A DNA stretch of 64,000 nucleotides from Sphingomonas sp. 1F27F7B (GTDB lineage Bacteria; Pseudomonadota; Alphaproteobacteria; Sphingomonadales; Sphingomonadaceae), in NCBI RefSeq assembly GCF_005503355.1, contig NZ_SCMK01000006.1, positions 62,001 through 126,000 on the forward strand, given 5' to 3'. Shown piece after piece: positions 1 through 8,442 of the stretch. Under the pieces are notes generated by a model that was given only the letters and a program-made list of their open reading frames with translations, was not told the origin of the DNA and did no database searches. A program made the position numbers and the translations under genes. Numbering within the stretch: position 1 is the first letter of the stretch; every line of letters begins with the position of its first letter.

Positions 1-576
1 CCAGGCATCGGCGATGGCGACGCCGTCCGCATTCAGGGGCACGCCGAAATGGAGCACGGTCGGCCCCGCCTCGGGATCGTCGTACACCGCGCTGGTCATC
101 AGCAGATGGCCCATCTCGCAGCCGCTGGAGAAGGGCTTGCGCGCAGTGATGCGGAAGCCGCCCTCCACCTTCTCGGCGGTGCCGGCGCTCTCCAGCCAGT
201 CCGATCCCCCGCTCGAGACGAGGATCAGGTCCTCGGCCGCCACTCGGCGGAGCAGCCCTTCGGTCGGCGCGTCCTGATGGCGCAGGCGCCACGCCGCCGC
301 GGCGACCAGATGAGTGTGCATGGAGAAGGCGAGCGCGGTCGATCCGCAGGCCGCGCCCAGCACGCGGATCGCGCCGCAGATATCGGCGAGATCCGCGCCT
401 CCACCCCCCAGCGCCTCCGGCACTAGCGCCTTGAAGAATCCCGCTGCCCTGAGCCGCGCATAGCCTTCGGCCACGAAGCTCTCCTCGGCGTCGTGGCGAT
501 CGGCGTGCGCCTCGATTTCCGCCGCGATCACCCTGGCGTCGGCGATCCAGTCCCGCGTCTCCGTCTTGCCTTGCAT
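1..576 (-). CDS. acyl-CoA dehydrogenase family protein (3' end outside window)
   Basis: The frame is open from the window edge to ATG 576; only the first 192 codons are visible. The N-terminal helical part (about residues 10-110) and the start of the middle domain resemble acyl-CoA dehydrogenases and related flavin monooxygenases (SfnB/DszC-like): an alpha domain with ALGGGGADL, then STALAFSMHTH, then VSSGGSDW. The catalytic base would lie beyond the window, so substrate cannot be judged. ATG 576 is preferred to ATG 582 because AGAGAGG sits at good spacing only from the former. It is divergent from the HxlR regulator, which suggests it is the regulator's target (inference). Desulfurisation or aromatic monooxygenase roles are possible alternatives to beta-oxidation. 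Confidence 0.8.
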   Translation of the reverse strand, partial: MQGKTETRDWIADARVIAAEIEAHADRHDAEESFVAEGYARLRAAGFFKALVPEALGGGGADLADICGAIRVLGAACGSTALAFSMHTHLVAAAAWRLRHQDAPTEGLLRRVAAEDLILVSSGGSDWLESAGTAEKVEGGFRITARKPFSSGCEMGHLLMTSAVYDDPEAGPTVLHFGVPLNADGVAIADAW

Positions 577-639
577 CGTCATTCCTCTCTTCGGCGATTG
601 GTCGCGTCGCCAATCACCCATCTTGGGGAACCCACTCCA

Positions 640-676
640 GTTCAGAAACTGAACTTGCCCGGTACAGAGTCTGAAC
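640..676. promoter_or_regulatory. twin inverted-repeat operator between acyl-CoA dehydrogenase and HxlR genes
   Basis: Two dyads of the same design lie between the divergent genes. Site 1 at 640-654 is perfect: GTTCAG-AAA-CTGAAC. Site 2 at 662-676 is GTACAG-AGT-CTGAAC, one mismatch. The centres (647 and 669) are 22 bp apart, about two helical turns, so two dimers could bind one face. HxlR-type winged-helix regulators bind such dyads, so regulation of both genes by the adjacent regulator is the simplest reading (inference). Confidence 0.65.
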
Positions 677-708
677 TAATGTGCCTGCACGTTCGTGAAG
701 GATCGGGG

Positions 709-1401
709 ATGACGCAAGGGAGCTACAAGCAATTCTGTCCCGTCGCGATGGCGGCGGAGATATTGTGCACGCGCTGGACGGTAGTGCTGCTGCGCGAGCT
801 GTTCGCGGGATCGACGCGGTTCAACGACCTGCGCCGCGGCGTGCCGCGCATGTCGCCCGCACTGCTCTCGCAGCGGCTCAAGGAGCTGGAATGCGCCGGC
901 ATCGTCGCGCGCGAGGCGGGCGGGGCCGATTATCGGCTCACCGAGGCGGGGCGCGAGCTCGGGCCGGTGATCGAAGCGTTCGGCATCTGGGGGCAGCGCT
1001 GGGTGGAGTATGACCTGTCGCTCCAGCACCTCGATGCGCAGCTGCTGATGTGGGACATGCGCCGTCACCTCGACCCCACGCCGCTGCCCCCGAGGCGCAA
1101 CGTGATCCAGTTCCGCTTTCCCGAGCAGCCCGATCCGCGCCGCCGTTACTGGCTGGTGGTGGATCCGCAGGCGGGGGTCGATCTGTGCTCGATCGATCCC
1201 GGGCACGACGTCGATCTGTTCGTCTCTTCGGATCTGCGCACCATGACGGCGATCTGGATGGGATATGAGACCGTGCGGGATGCGCTCGATCGCGAGGCGC
1301 TGCTGCTCACCGGCGCGCCCGGCATCGCCGCGCAGATGCAGCGCTGGCTCGGCCTCAGCCCCTTTGCCCGCCATGCCCGGCAGGATCGCCTCGCGGCATG
1401 A
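709..1401 (+). CDS. HxlR-family winged-helix transcriptional regulator
   Basis: A 230-residue protein whose first ~95 residues are the HxlR domain: FCPVAMAAEILCTRWTVVLL near the N-terminus, then RFNDLRRGVPRMSPALLSQR and a wing ending in YRLTEAGREL. The early Cys is one that redox- or electrophile-sensing members use. The remaining ~130 residues form a C-terminal extension absent from the ~110-residue minimal HxlR proteins; it includes RRYWLVVDP and an SCP2-like character, possibly a ligand pocket (inference). ATG 709 is chosen because AAGGA lies about 7 nt upstream; the frame stays open to 493 but that part would cross the operator. Divergent from the acyl-CoA dehydrogenase gene. Confidence 0.85.
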   Translation: MTQGSYKQFCPVAMAAEILCTRWTVVLLRELFAGSTRFNDLRRGVPRMSPALLSQRLKELECAGIVAREAGGADYRLTEAGRELGPVIEAFGIWGQRWVEYDLSLQHLDAQLLMWDMRRHLDPTPLPPRRNVIQFRFPEQPDPRRRYWLVVDPQAGVDLCSIDPGHDVDLFVSSDLRTMTAIWMGYETVRDALDREALLLTGAPGIAAQMQRWLGLSPFARHARQDRLAA

Positions 1402-1479
1402 CGGCGGCGGACGGGGCGTGTAGCCTCGCAGCCGCGACTCGGCGTGCCGGGGCGCCATCCGAAGCCGTGGAGGGATCCC

Positions 1480-2325
1480 GTGTGTGACGAGCTGACCGCC
1501 GCCGACAATGCGCACTTCCTGATGACACGCCGCGAATTCGGTGCGGGAGCGACCGCCGCGGGCGTCGCGGCGCTGTTGCCGATGCCTGCCAAAGCAGCCG
1601 AGATCGCGGGGCGCGACACCCTCATCGCCACGCCGGACGGCAGCTGCGACGCCTATTTCGTCGCGCCTGCGACCGGCCGGCATCCTGCCGTGATCGTGTG
1701 GCCGGACATTTTCGGGTTGCGGCCCGCTTTCCGCCAGATGGCCGATCGGCTCGCCCGCTCGGGCTATGCGGTGCTCACCGTCAACCAGTTCTACCGCTCG
1801 ACCAAATCGCCCTTCGTCACGCTCGGCCAGGGCTTCGACGACGCGCTTCGGGCCAAGGTCGGCCCCTGGCGCCAGCTGCTCACGCCGGACGCGACCACGC
1901 GCGACGCGAAGGCCTTTGTCGCCTGGGTCGACCGGCAGAAGGAAGTTGATGCCAAGCGCGGCATCGGCAGCACCGGCTATTGCATGGGCGGCCCGATGGT
2001 CATGTACACGGCCGCCGCGGTGCCGGCGCGCGTCCGTGGCGGCGCGACCTTCCATGGCGGCGGGCTGGCGGCCGACGGCATGATCGCGCTGGTGCCGCAG
2101 ATGAAGGCGCGCTGGCTGATCGCCATCGCCGAGAATGACGATGCCCGGTCGCCGGAGGACAAGGACAAGCTCAAGGCCGCCTTTGCCGCGAGCGACCAGC
2201 CGGCGGAGATCGAAGTCTACAAGGGCACGATGCACGGCTGGTGCCCGCCGGACAGCCAGGTCTACAATGCCGACCAGGCCAATCGGGCATGGGAACGCCT
2301 GCTCGGCACCTTTGCCGCGCTCTGA
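1480..2325 (+). CDS. dienelactone hydrolase family protein with Tat-type signal
   Basis: An alpha/beta hydrolase of 281 residues. The Cys nucleophile is in GYCMGG, the acid in AENDDARS and the His in TMHGW, matching the Cys-Asp-His triad of the dienelactone hydrolase family. After the N-terminal CDELTA segment comes MTRREFGAGATAAG and a hydrophobic stretch ending AKA, a twin-arginine-like (RR) export signal, so the mature enzyme is probably periplasmic. GTG 1480 is chosen because AGGGA precedes it and exported members commonly start with this CDE segment; GTG 1444 is the upstream alternative. The true substrate is unknown, since many family members do not act on dienelactone. The GST gene follows on the same strand. 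Confidence 0.82.
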   Translation: MCDELTAADNAHFLMTRREFGAGATAAGVAALLPMPAKAAEIAGRDTLIATPDGSCDAYFVAPATGRHPAVIVWPDIFGLRPAFRQMADRLARSGYAVLTVNQFYRSTKSPFVTLGQGFDDALRAKVGPWRQLLTPDATTRDAKAFVAWVDRQKEVDAKRGIGSTGYCMGGPMVMYTAAAVPARVRGGATFHGGGLAADGMIALVPQMKARWLIAIAENDDARSPEDKDKLKAAFAASDQPAEIEVYKGTMHGWCPPDSQVYNADQANRAWERLLGTFAAL

Positions 2326-2387
2326 CCGGCGCTTGACGCGATCGACGATTCTGTTCACTTTATGTTCGATTGATTCGGAGGGAAGCC

Positions 2388-3017
2388 ATGGCGGACGAGC
2401 TGATCTTCTACACCCATCCCCAGTCTCGCGGGCGCATCGTCCGCTGGGCGCTGGAAGAGGTTGGCGCATCTTATGATACGCAGCTCGTCGAATATGGCAC
2501 GACCATGAAGGGCGAGGATTATCTCGGCATCAATCCCATGGGGAAGGTGCCGGCAATCGTCCATGGCGGCCGCGTCGTCACTGAGTGCGCGGCGATCTGC
2601 GCCTATCTGGCCGAAGCCTTTCCGGCGGCGGGCCTCGCGCCCGTTGCGGACGAGCGCGCCGATTATTATCGCTGGCTTTTCTTCGCCGCCGGCCCGGTCG
2701 AGCAGGCGGTGACCAACCATGCCGCGCAGTTCGTCCCCCGCCCCGAGCAGGGCCGCATGTTCGGCTATGGCAATTACGAACTGACGGTGGACGTGCTGGA
2801 AAGGGCCGTCTCCGCGCATCCGTATATTGCGGGCGACCGCTTCACTGCGGCGGATATCTATGTCGGCTCCGCGGTCGGTTGGGGCACGATGTTCGGCACG
2901 CTGCCCAAGCGCGAGGCGTTCCTGGAATATTTCGGCCGGCTGAGCAGCCGCGAGGCCTATCAGCGCGCCTCGGCCAAGGACGATGCGCTGGCGGCGGAGT
3001 TGCAGCCGGCGGCCTGA
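2388..3017 (+). CDS. glutathione S-transferase family protein
   Basis: A 209-residue cytosolic GST. The thioredoxin-like N-terminal domain (about 1-80) begins ELIFYTHPQSRGRIVRWALE, with the likely glutathione-activating Ser in the PQSRG turn, the cis-Pro in GKVPAI and the gamma-glutamyl contact VTECAAI. The all-helical C-terminal domain carries the conserved GDRFTAADIYVGS motif. GGAGGGA lies 5 nt before ATG 2388; the frame extends to 2370 without a better start. It is probably a detoxification enzyme, but the substrate cannot be told. It is convergent with the following amidohydrolase gene. Confidence 0.9.
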   Translation: MADELIFYTHPQSRGRIVRWALEEVGASYDTQLVEYGTTMKGEDYLGINPMGKVPAIVHGGRVVTECAAICAYLAEAFPAAGLAPVADERADYYRWLFFAAGPVEQAVTNHAAQFVPRPEQGRMFGYGNYELTVDVLERAVSAHPYIAGDRFTAADIYVGSAVGWGTMFGTLPKREAFLEYFGRLSSREAYQRASAKDDALAAELQPAA

Positions 3018-3031
3018 ACGCCGCTACGCGC

Positions 3032-3976
3032 TCACAGCTTGTAGAAGCGCACGGCGTTGTCGTGCAGTATGTCCTGCTTCTGCGCTTCGGTCAGGAAGGC
3101 CGCGCTCTCGATCCCCTCGATGGCAAGGCCGATCGCGTCGGGCCAGTACATATGGTCGGATCCGAACATGATGCGCTTGGAGAAGCCCGAGTCCACGAAG
3201 CTTCGCAAATAGGCGTGAAAGGCCGGGCGCGGCAGCAGCCAGTCGATCGCGCCGGTGTCGATGTTCACGTTCGGATAGAGCATCAGCATCGCGATCGTGT
3301 CGTCGAGATAGGGCCAGCCGCCATGCATGATGTTGAGGCGCAGCTTGGGATGGCGGTTGAGCGCTTCCTCGACCAGTTCGGGATTGCCGAAGCGTGCCCG
3401 CGCAGCGGTGCAGCAGGGATCGAAGCTCGTCCCCGCGGGCATGGTGCCGGTGTGGAGCGCGACCGGCACGTCGAATTCTTCGGCCAGCGCGAGATAGGGG
3501 TCGTATTTGGGGTCGCTGAGCGACAGCCCGGCATATTGCGACGTCACTTCGCCCAGCACCTTTAGCCTGCCGTCGGCAAAGGCCTTGCGGAGCACCTCGA
3601 GCGGCGGCAGCGGCGTATCTTCCGAGCCGCGAATGCCGGCGCCGGCGACGAAGCGGCCGGGGTCGCGGTCATGCCAGTCGATCGCTGCCTGGAGCCGGTC
3701 GCCATCGCCGCCGCTCACTACGCCCTTCACGACATTGTGCTTCTTCATCTCGGCGATGCACGCGGCGAGATGGTCGGTGCCGGTCCGGATCGGGCTCTTG
3801 AAGCCCGAGATCGGATTGGTGACCGGGGCGGGAAGCTGCATCGTCGCCGGATAGGCATGCATATGGACGTCGATAATCGCGCGCCCGATCGCGGGAGCGG
3901 CCATCGCGCCCGGCAAAAGGGCACAGGCGGCCCCGGCGCCGCCCAGCTTCAGAACTTCCCTGCGGCCGATGGGCAT
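3032..3976 (-). CDS. amidohydrolase-2 family protein with Tat-type signal
   Basis: A TIM-barrel metal-dependent hydrolase of about 314 residues. The opening strand has IIDVHMHAYP (HxH metal ligands), VALHTG and IMHGGWP supply the further His residues, and MFGSDHMYWP provides the final Asp. This is the pattern of the amidohydrolase-2 (ACMSD-like) branch. The N-terminus IGRREVLKLGGAGAA with a hydrophobic stretch indicates Tat export. ATG 3976 is chosen because GGGAGG lies 6 nt upstream; the frame is open to 4096. Substrate unknown: decarboxylation or hydrolysis of a carboxylic acid or lactone are family possibilities. Confidence 0.82.
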   Translation of the reverse strand: MPIGRREVLKLGGAGAACALLPGAMAAPAIGRAIIDVHMHAYPATMQLPAPVTNPISGFKSPIRTGTDHLAACIAEMKKHNVVKGVVSGGDGDRLQAAIDWHDRDPGRFVAGAGIRGSEDTPLPPLEVLRKAFADGRLKVLGEVTSQYAGLSLSDPKYDPYLALAEEFDVPVALHTGTMPAGTSFDPCCTAARARFGNPELVEEALNRHPKLRLNIMHGGWPYLDDTIAMLMLYPNVNIDTGAIDWLLPRPAFHAYLRSFVDSGFSKRIMFGSDHMYWPDAIGLAIEGIESAAFLTEAQKQDILHDNAVRFYKL

Positions 3977-4125
3977 GACGATCCTCCCTGAAGGCTCGGT
4001 TCGTGCCGTCGCCTGGTCCCTGGATCGCAGTCCGAAGGTGCGGTTGTCCATGTCGTTCGTCCCGCCGCCGGCGCGTTCGTCACAATGTCGCGGCATTTGA
4101 GCGTTCGGCGCGCTGAAGGTCGCTT

Positions 4126-4491
4126 CTAGCGCTGCTGCAGGATCAGCGTGTTGCCGCTGGGATCGTCGATATAGAATTCGCGCGTGCCCCAGCTCTGGTC
4201 GATCGGCTCCGCATGCACGGGGGAATCGGGCCGGGTCGGTATGGCCAGGCCCCGCGCGCGGTAGGTGGCAAGCAGCGCGTCGATATCGCTGCAGACCAGG
4301 ATCGCCGTGGCGGGCCCCTGCGGGATACCGCCCGAGCGCAGCGAGAGGTGCAATTCGTCCGGCCCCCCGATCAGGACCAGGTAGAAGGGATCCGCTTCGG
4401 GAAGCCGCGCCGCGATCTTGAAGTCGAGCACTTCGGTGTGGAACGCGATCGCCTCGCGCATGTCGCGAACGGTTAGCGTCGGGATCAGCAT
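4126..4491 (-). CDS. VOC superfamily (glyoxalase/bleomycin-resistance fold) protein
   Basis: A 121-residue single VOC module with the two beta-alpha-beta-beta-beta repeats: LIPTLTVRDMREAIAFH at the N-terminus, DELHLSL in the middle and a C-terminal GTREFYIDDPSGNTLIL. The His/Glu pattern at strand ends could bind a metal, as in glyoxalase or dioxygenase members, but small members can also simply sequester drugs. There is no genomic clue to the ligand; the gene stands between an amidohydrolase and a DUF1289 gene on the same strand. Confidence 0.85.
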   Translation of the reverse strand: MLIPTLTVRDMREAIAFHTEVLDFKIAARLPEADPFYLVLIGGPDELHLSLRSGGIPQGPATAILVCSDIDALLATYRARGLAIPTRPDSPVHAEPIDQSWGTREFYIDDPSGNTLILQQR

Positions 4492-4544
4492 CGCGCCTGC
4501 TCCGGATTCAGTCCGCGCAAGCTCTCATACGCGCCGGCCGATTG

Positions 4545-4739
4545 CTATCCTCGCCGTTCCAGCCTCTCCATCCGCGCGGGCAGCTCGGCCGTCACGGCGT
4601 CGCGATCGGCCTGGTCGGTGATGCCCCAGCGAGCGATCTCGTCAAGCGTGCGGCCGCAGCCGATGCACCAGCCGGTGGCCGCGTCCATCACGCAGATGCT
4701 GACGCAGGGACTCTCGACGATGGGTACATATTCGATCAT
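4545..4739 (-). CDS. DUF1289 small Cys-rich protein
   Basis: A 64-residue protein with the DUF1289 signature: ESPCVSICVMD, then GWCIGCGRTLDEIARW, then a basic tail. The four Cys residues, at the spacing CxxxC...CxxC, suggest a small metal or Fe-S site; the biochemical role of the family is not established. ATG 4739 overlaps the stop codon of the upstream 50-residue ORF (ATGA), so it is probably translated by coupling as the third gene of the helicase transcript. Confidence 0.85.
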   Translation of the reverse strand: MIEYVPIVESPCVSICVMDAATGWCIGCGRTLDEIARWGITDQADRDAVTAELPARMERLERRG

Positions 4740-4888
4740 CGGGCCCAGCGCACCAGTAAGCCGGCCAGCAGGAACGGCAGCCGGTCGAGTGCGCACCCGC
4801 CGATCCGCGGAGCGATCTGCCGGGCCGGCGCCGCGCCGGGCAGCATCGCCGCCGTCAGTGCCGGCGCCAGCCCGGCACACCGGATCAT
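4736..4888 (-). CDS. 50-residue hydrophobic ORF coupled to the helicase and DUF1289 genes
   Basis: A short frame too small for most callers. Its ATG (4888) overlaps the helicase stop codon (ATGA), and its own TGA overlaps the DUF1289 ATG, so it exactly fills the gap between two real genes. The peptide starts MIRCAGLAPALTAAM, has three Cys/Ala/Leu-rich segments and a hydrophobic end LPFLLAGLLVRWAR, which could lie in a membrane. No family is recognised. The double four-base overlap is the main evidence; a chance open frame in GC-rich DNA cannot be excluded. Confidence 0.45.
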   Translation of the reverse strand: MIRCAGLAPALTAAMLPGAAPARQIAPRIGGCALDRLPFLLAGLLVRWAR

Positions 4889-6297
4889 TCGGCGAGCGTG
4901 TAGTTCAGGAAGTCCGGGATCGGGCCGTTCCAGCCCTCGTCCGGACCGTCGTCGCGCTCGTCGCGGCGGCGGCCGCGTTCGCGGCGCGGCTGATCGTCGC
5001 GCGTTTCGCGCCGGGGCGCTTCGCGGCGGGCTTCATCGCGCTTCGGCTCGGCCTCGCGCTTCGGCTCGGCCTTCGCGGCGCGGCTCCGGCCGCCCTGCTC
5101 GCCACCCTTGTCCTCGTCGCTCTTGCGCTTGCGGCCGCGCGGCGCTTCCTCGCGCTCGTCCTCTGCCGACGGGGCGGGCGCGCTCCGCAGCTTCACCCGG
5201 TCGATCTTCTGGCCGGTGAGCTTCTCGATCTGCGCGATATTCTCGGCGTCTTCCTTGGTCACCAGCGTATAGGCGGTGCCCTTGGCGCCGGCGCGGCCGG
5301 TGCGGCCGATGCGGTGGACATAATCGTCCGGATGCCAGGGCGCGTCGAAATTATAGACGTGGCTCACGCCCTTGATGTCGAGCCCGCGCGCGGCGACGTC
5401 CGAGGCGACGAGGATGTTCACATCGCCCTTCTTGAACCGGTCGAGCTCGGCAAGGCGGGCCGGCTGGTCCATGTCGCCATGGATCTCGGCCGAACGGAAG
5501 CCGTGGCGCTGCAGGCTCTTGTTGAGCTCGCGCACCGTGGTCTTGCGGTTGCAGAAGATGATGCCGGTCTGGACGTTCTCGGCCTCGAGCAGCGCGCGCA
5601 GCGTCTCGCGCTTCTTCATCGTCGTGGTTTCGATGAGATACTGCGTGATGTTGGTGTTGGTCGTCGCCGGGCGGGCGACTTCCACGCGCTTGGGATCGTT
5701 GAGGAACTTGTCCGCCAGCTTCTTGATCACCGGCGGCATCGTCGCCGAGAAGAGCAGGGTTTGCCGTTCCTTGGGCAGCTTGGTGCAGATCTCCTCGATA
5801 TCGGGGATGAACCCCATGTCGAGCATCCGGTCCGCCTCGTCGATCACCAGCAGGTTGCAGCCGTTGAGCAGGATCTTGCCGCGGCCGAACAGGTCCATCA
5901 GCCGGCCCGGCGTGGCGATCAGCACGTCCACGCCCTTTTCCAGCGCCTTCACCTGGTCGCCCATCTGCACGCCGCCGATCAGCAGGGCCATGGAGAGCTT
6001 GTGATGGGTGCCGTATTTCTCGAAATTCTCGGCGACCTGCGCGGCAAGCTCGCGCGTTGGCTCGAGGATGAGCGATCGCGGCATCAGCGCGCGGGTGCGC
6101 CCTTCGCCGAGGATGTCGATCATCGGGAGGACGAAGGCGGCTGTCTTGCCCGTGCCCGTCTGGGCGATGCCGATCAGGTCCTTGCCCATCAGCACGGGGG
6201 GGATCGACTGCTGCTGAATCGGCGTGGGCTCGGTATAGCCCGCATCGGTCACTGCGCGCAGAAGTTCGTCAGAAAGGCCGAGATCGGCAAAGCTCAT
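4885..6297 (-). CDS. rhlE: DEAD-box ATP-dependent RNA helicase, RhlE-like
   Basis: A 470-residue helicase with all core motifs in order: Q motif TPIQ, I AQTGTGKT, Ia PTRELAAQ, Ib TPGR, II DEAD, III SAT, IV IIFCNRK, V DVAARGLDI and VI HRIGRTGRAG. Residues from about 375 on form a highly charged Arg/Glu/Lys tail (RGRKRKSDEDKGG, many RRE/RRD repeats), typical of RhlE-type proteins and likely to bind RNA. It unwinds RNA duplexes in ribosome assembly or RNA turnover. Two small genes follow in overlapping arrangement. Assignment to RhlE rather than another DEAD-box branch is by resemblance only. Confidence 0.9.
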   Translation of the reverse strand: MSFADLGLSDELLRAVTDAGYTEPTPIQQQSIPPVLMGKDLIGIAQTGTGKTAAFVLPMIDILGEGRTRALMPRSLILEPTRELAAQVAENFEKYGTHHKLSMALLIGGVQMGDQVKALEKGVDVLIATPGRLMDLFGRGKILLNGCNLLVIDEADRMLDMGFIPDIEEICTKLPKERQTLLFSATMPPVIKKLADKFLNDPKRVEVARPATTNTNITQYLIETTTMKKRETLRALLEAENVQTGIIFCNRKTTVRELNKSLQRHGFRSAEIHGDMDQPARLAELDRFKKGDVNILVASDVAARGLDIKGVSHVYNFDAPWHPDDYVHRIGRTGRAGAKGTAYTLVTKEDAENIAQIEKLTGQKIDRVKLRSAPAPSAEDEREEAPRGRKRKSDEDKGGEQGGRSRAAKAEPKREAEPKRDEARREAPRRETRDDQPRRERGRRRDERDDGPDEGWNGPIPDFLNYTLAE

Positions 6298-6388
6298 GCA
6301 ATTTTCCGGAAAATCGGCGTGGCAAAACCCACGCGCGAAGTCTGCACGCGCTTGCGGATTTGTCGGGGAAAGTCAAGCGTAGAGGCGT

Positions 6389-6865
6389 TCAGCGTGCCAG
6401 TTCGAGCGTCCTGAAGTCCTCGACGTCGCACGAACGGCCTGCGCGCGTGCGGATCGAATCGCGTCCGGCGCAGATCTTCTGGTCCTTGTTCGTCTTCACG
6501 TAGAACCCGTTGTAGAAGCCCAGCGCCTGGCATTTGCGCCCCAGCTTGGCGCGCAGCAGCGAGCCGTCACGCAGCACCAGGTCGACGCTGTCCTGCGTGT
6601 TGACGCCGGCGAAGCCCGAGATGTCGCGGACCTTCACGCAGTCCTTGGCCTTTTTCTCGATCACGCGCGGCGCACGGCGCACCACGATGGTGGCGCTGCT
6701 GGTGATGGTGACGCGCGGCACCTGGATCGTCACGCGCTCCTGCTGCTCCTGCTGCTGTTGCAGTGCGATGGTAACCGCTTTCCAGTCAGGCGCGCCCGCA
6801 GGCGCCGCGGCGGGCGCGGCGACGAGGAGCAGCAGGCTGGATGCGACCAGGAACGGATTCGGCAT
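6389..6865 (-). CDS. secreted protein of unknown function
   Basis: A 158-residue protein with a signal peptide (PNPFLVASSLLLLVAAPAAA). A Gln-rich segment (LQQQQEQQER) leads to IQVPRVTI and then a compact Cys-containing domain: KAKDCVKVRDISGF, LVLRDGSLLRAKLGRKC, then GFYNGFYVKTNKDQKICAGRD and RAGRSCDVE. Four or five Cys residues suggest disulfides in the periplasm. The C-terminal part resembles sphingomonad secreted proteins of unknown role. ATG 6865 is chosen at the signal peptide. Divergent from the FAD oxidoreductase gene. Confidence 0.7.
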   Translation of the reverse strand: MPNPFLVASSLLLLVAAPAAAPAGAPDWKAVTIALQQQQEQQERVTIQVPRVTITSSATIVVRRAPRVIEKKAKDCVKVRDISGFAGVNTQDSVDLVLRDGSLLRAKLGRKCQALGFYNGFYVKTNKDQKICAGRDSIRTRAGRSCDVEDFRTLELAR

Positions 6866-6939
6866 TTCGCGTTGGTTATGTACGTTGCAGGTTTGAACAG
6901 TGGATGAACTGGCACCCCGCGTGCTAGCCCAAAAATACC

Positions 6940-8388
6940 ATGACACCAGCCCAGCAGCAGCTCGTCGATACCATCCTGGAACGCTTCGGCCCCAAGACGG
7001 TGACCACCGATCCCCACGAGATCGAGCCCTGGGAGTCGGATTGGCGCGGTCGCTATCATGGCAGCGCGCCGGCGCTTCTCTCTCCCGGATCGACGGAGGA
7101 AGTCGCCGCGATCATCCGCCTCGCCGGCGAACTGGGCGTGAAGATCGTGCCCCAGGGCGGCAACACCGGCATGGTCGGCGGGGCGACGCCGCCCGCGGAC
7201 GGTTCGGCGCTGCTCCTTTCCACCCGGCGGATGAACCGGATCCGCTCGGTCGATACCGCCGGCAACCTCGCGGTGGTCGAGGCCGGGGTGATTCTCGCCA
7301 ATTTCCACGACGCCATGGCCGAGCACGGCCGCCGCTTCCCGCTCACCTTGGGCGCCAAGGGCAGCGCGACGATCGGCGGGCTGGTCTCCACCAACGCCGG
7401 CGGCACCCAGGTGCTGCGCTTCGGCAACATGCGCCACCTCGTCGCGGGGGTGGAGGCAGTGCTGCCCGACGGTTCGATCCATGACGGGCTCGTTCCGCTC
7501 AAGAAGGACAATCGCGGCTATGATCTCACTCAGCTGCTGATCGGCGCGGAAGGGACGATCGGCATCGTCACTGCCGCCACGCTGCGCCTTTATCCGGCGA
7601 TTCTCGATCGGGCCGCGGCCTGGGTCGGCGTCGCCGATCCCGAGGACGCGCTCAAGATCCTGCGCATGATGGAGGCGCGCACCACCACGATCGAGAGCTT
7701 CGAGATCATCCCGGGCGAGATACTGGGCCATGTCCTCCATCACATTCCCGGCACCCGCTCGCCGCTGGCGGGTGAGCATGCCTGGCACGTGCTGATCGAA
7801 TCGGTGGCGACCGAACCGGGCGCCGAGCCGCCGGCCGCGCTGCTGGAGCGCCTTCTCGTCCCGGTGTTCGAGGCCGGGCTGGCCGAGGACGCGGTGATCT
7901 CGACGAGCGAGGCGCAGGTCGAGGCCTTCTGGCACATCCGCGATTCGATCTCGGAGGCCGAGCGCGCGCTCGGCCCGGCGATGCAGCACGACATCTCGGT
8001 GCCCGTCGACAAGATGCCGCGCTTCATGATCGCGGCCGCGGCCGAGGCCGAGCGGCGCTTCCCCGGCACGCGCGCCACCGCCTTCGGGCATCTGGGCGAC
8101 GGCAACGTCCATTTCCATGTCCGCGCACCGCAGGGCGCCGATCGCGACGCCTGGTATGCCGGCGACGGCCCCGCGGTGAGTCGTCTCGTCTACGACATGG
8201 TGGTGGCGGAGGGGGGATCGATCTCCGCCGAACACGGCATCGGCCAGATGAAACGCGCCGAACTCGAGCGTTTGAGCCCGCCGTCGCGTATCGCGGTACT
8301 GAAAGCGATCAAATCGGCTCTGGATCCCCATGGAATCCTGAATCCCGGCAAGCTCGTAGCGCTTGCGCCCGACGCTCGCACCCCATAG
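6940..8388 (+). CDS. FAD-binding D-2-hydroxyacid dehydrogenase (D-lactate/D-2-hydroxyglutarate type)
   Basis: A 482-residue flavoprotein of the VAO/GlcD family. The PCMH FAD-binding domain spans about 40-220, with the VPQGGNTGMVGG phosphate loop, GAKGSATIGGLVSTNAGG and LLIGAEGTIGIVT. The C-terminal cap domain carries the conserved GHLGDGNVHFH motif and ends with EHGIGQMKR and LDPHGILNPGK. This order fits D-lactate dehydrogenase (cytochrome-type) and D-2-hydroxyglutarate dehydrogenase; the two cannot be separated here. It likely passes electrons to a flavoprotein or quinone. A short gap separates it from the sapC gene downstream. Confidence 0.9.
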   Translation: MTPAQQQLVDTILERFGPKTVTTDPHEIEPWESDWRGRYHGSAPALLSPGSTEEVAAIIRLAGELGVKIVPQGGNTGMVGGATPPADGSALLLSTRRMNRIRSVDTAGNLAVVEAGVILANFHDAMAEHGRRFPLTLGAKGSATIGGLVSTNAGGTQVLRFGNMRHLVAGVEAVLPDGSIHDGLVPLKKDNRGYDLTQLLIGAEGTIGIVTAATLRLYPAILDRAAAWVGVADPEDALKILRMMEARTTTIESFEIIPGEILGHVLHHIPGTRSPLAGEHAWHVLIESVATEPGAEPPAALLERLLVPVFEAGLAEDAVISTSEAQVEAFWHIRDSISEAERALGPAMQHDISVPVDKMPRFMIAAAAEAERRFPGTRATAFGHLGDGNVHFHVRAPQGADRDAWYAGDGPAVSRLVYDMVVAEGGSISAEHGIGQMKRAELERLSPPSRIAVLKAIKSALDPHGILNPGKLVALAPDARTP

Positions 8389-8442
8389 ACCCTCGGCTCG
8401 GGATTCCAGACATCAGCATTTTTAGTTCCCAGGAGATTTAGG

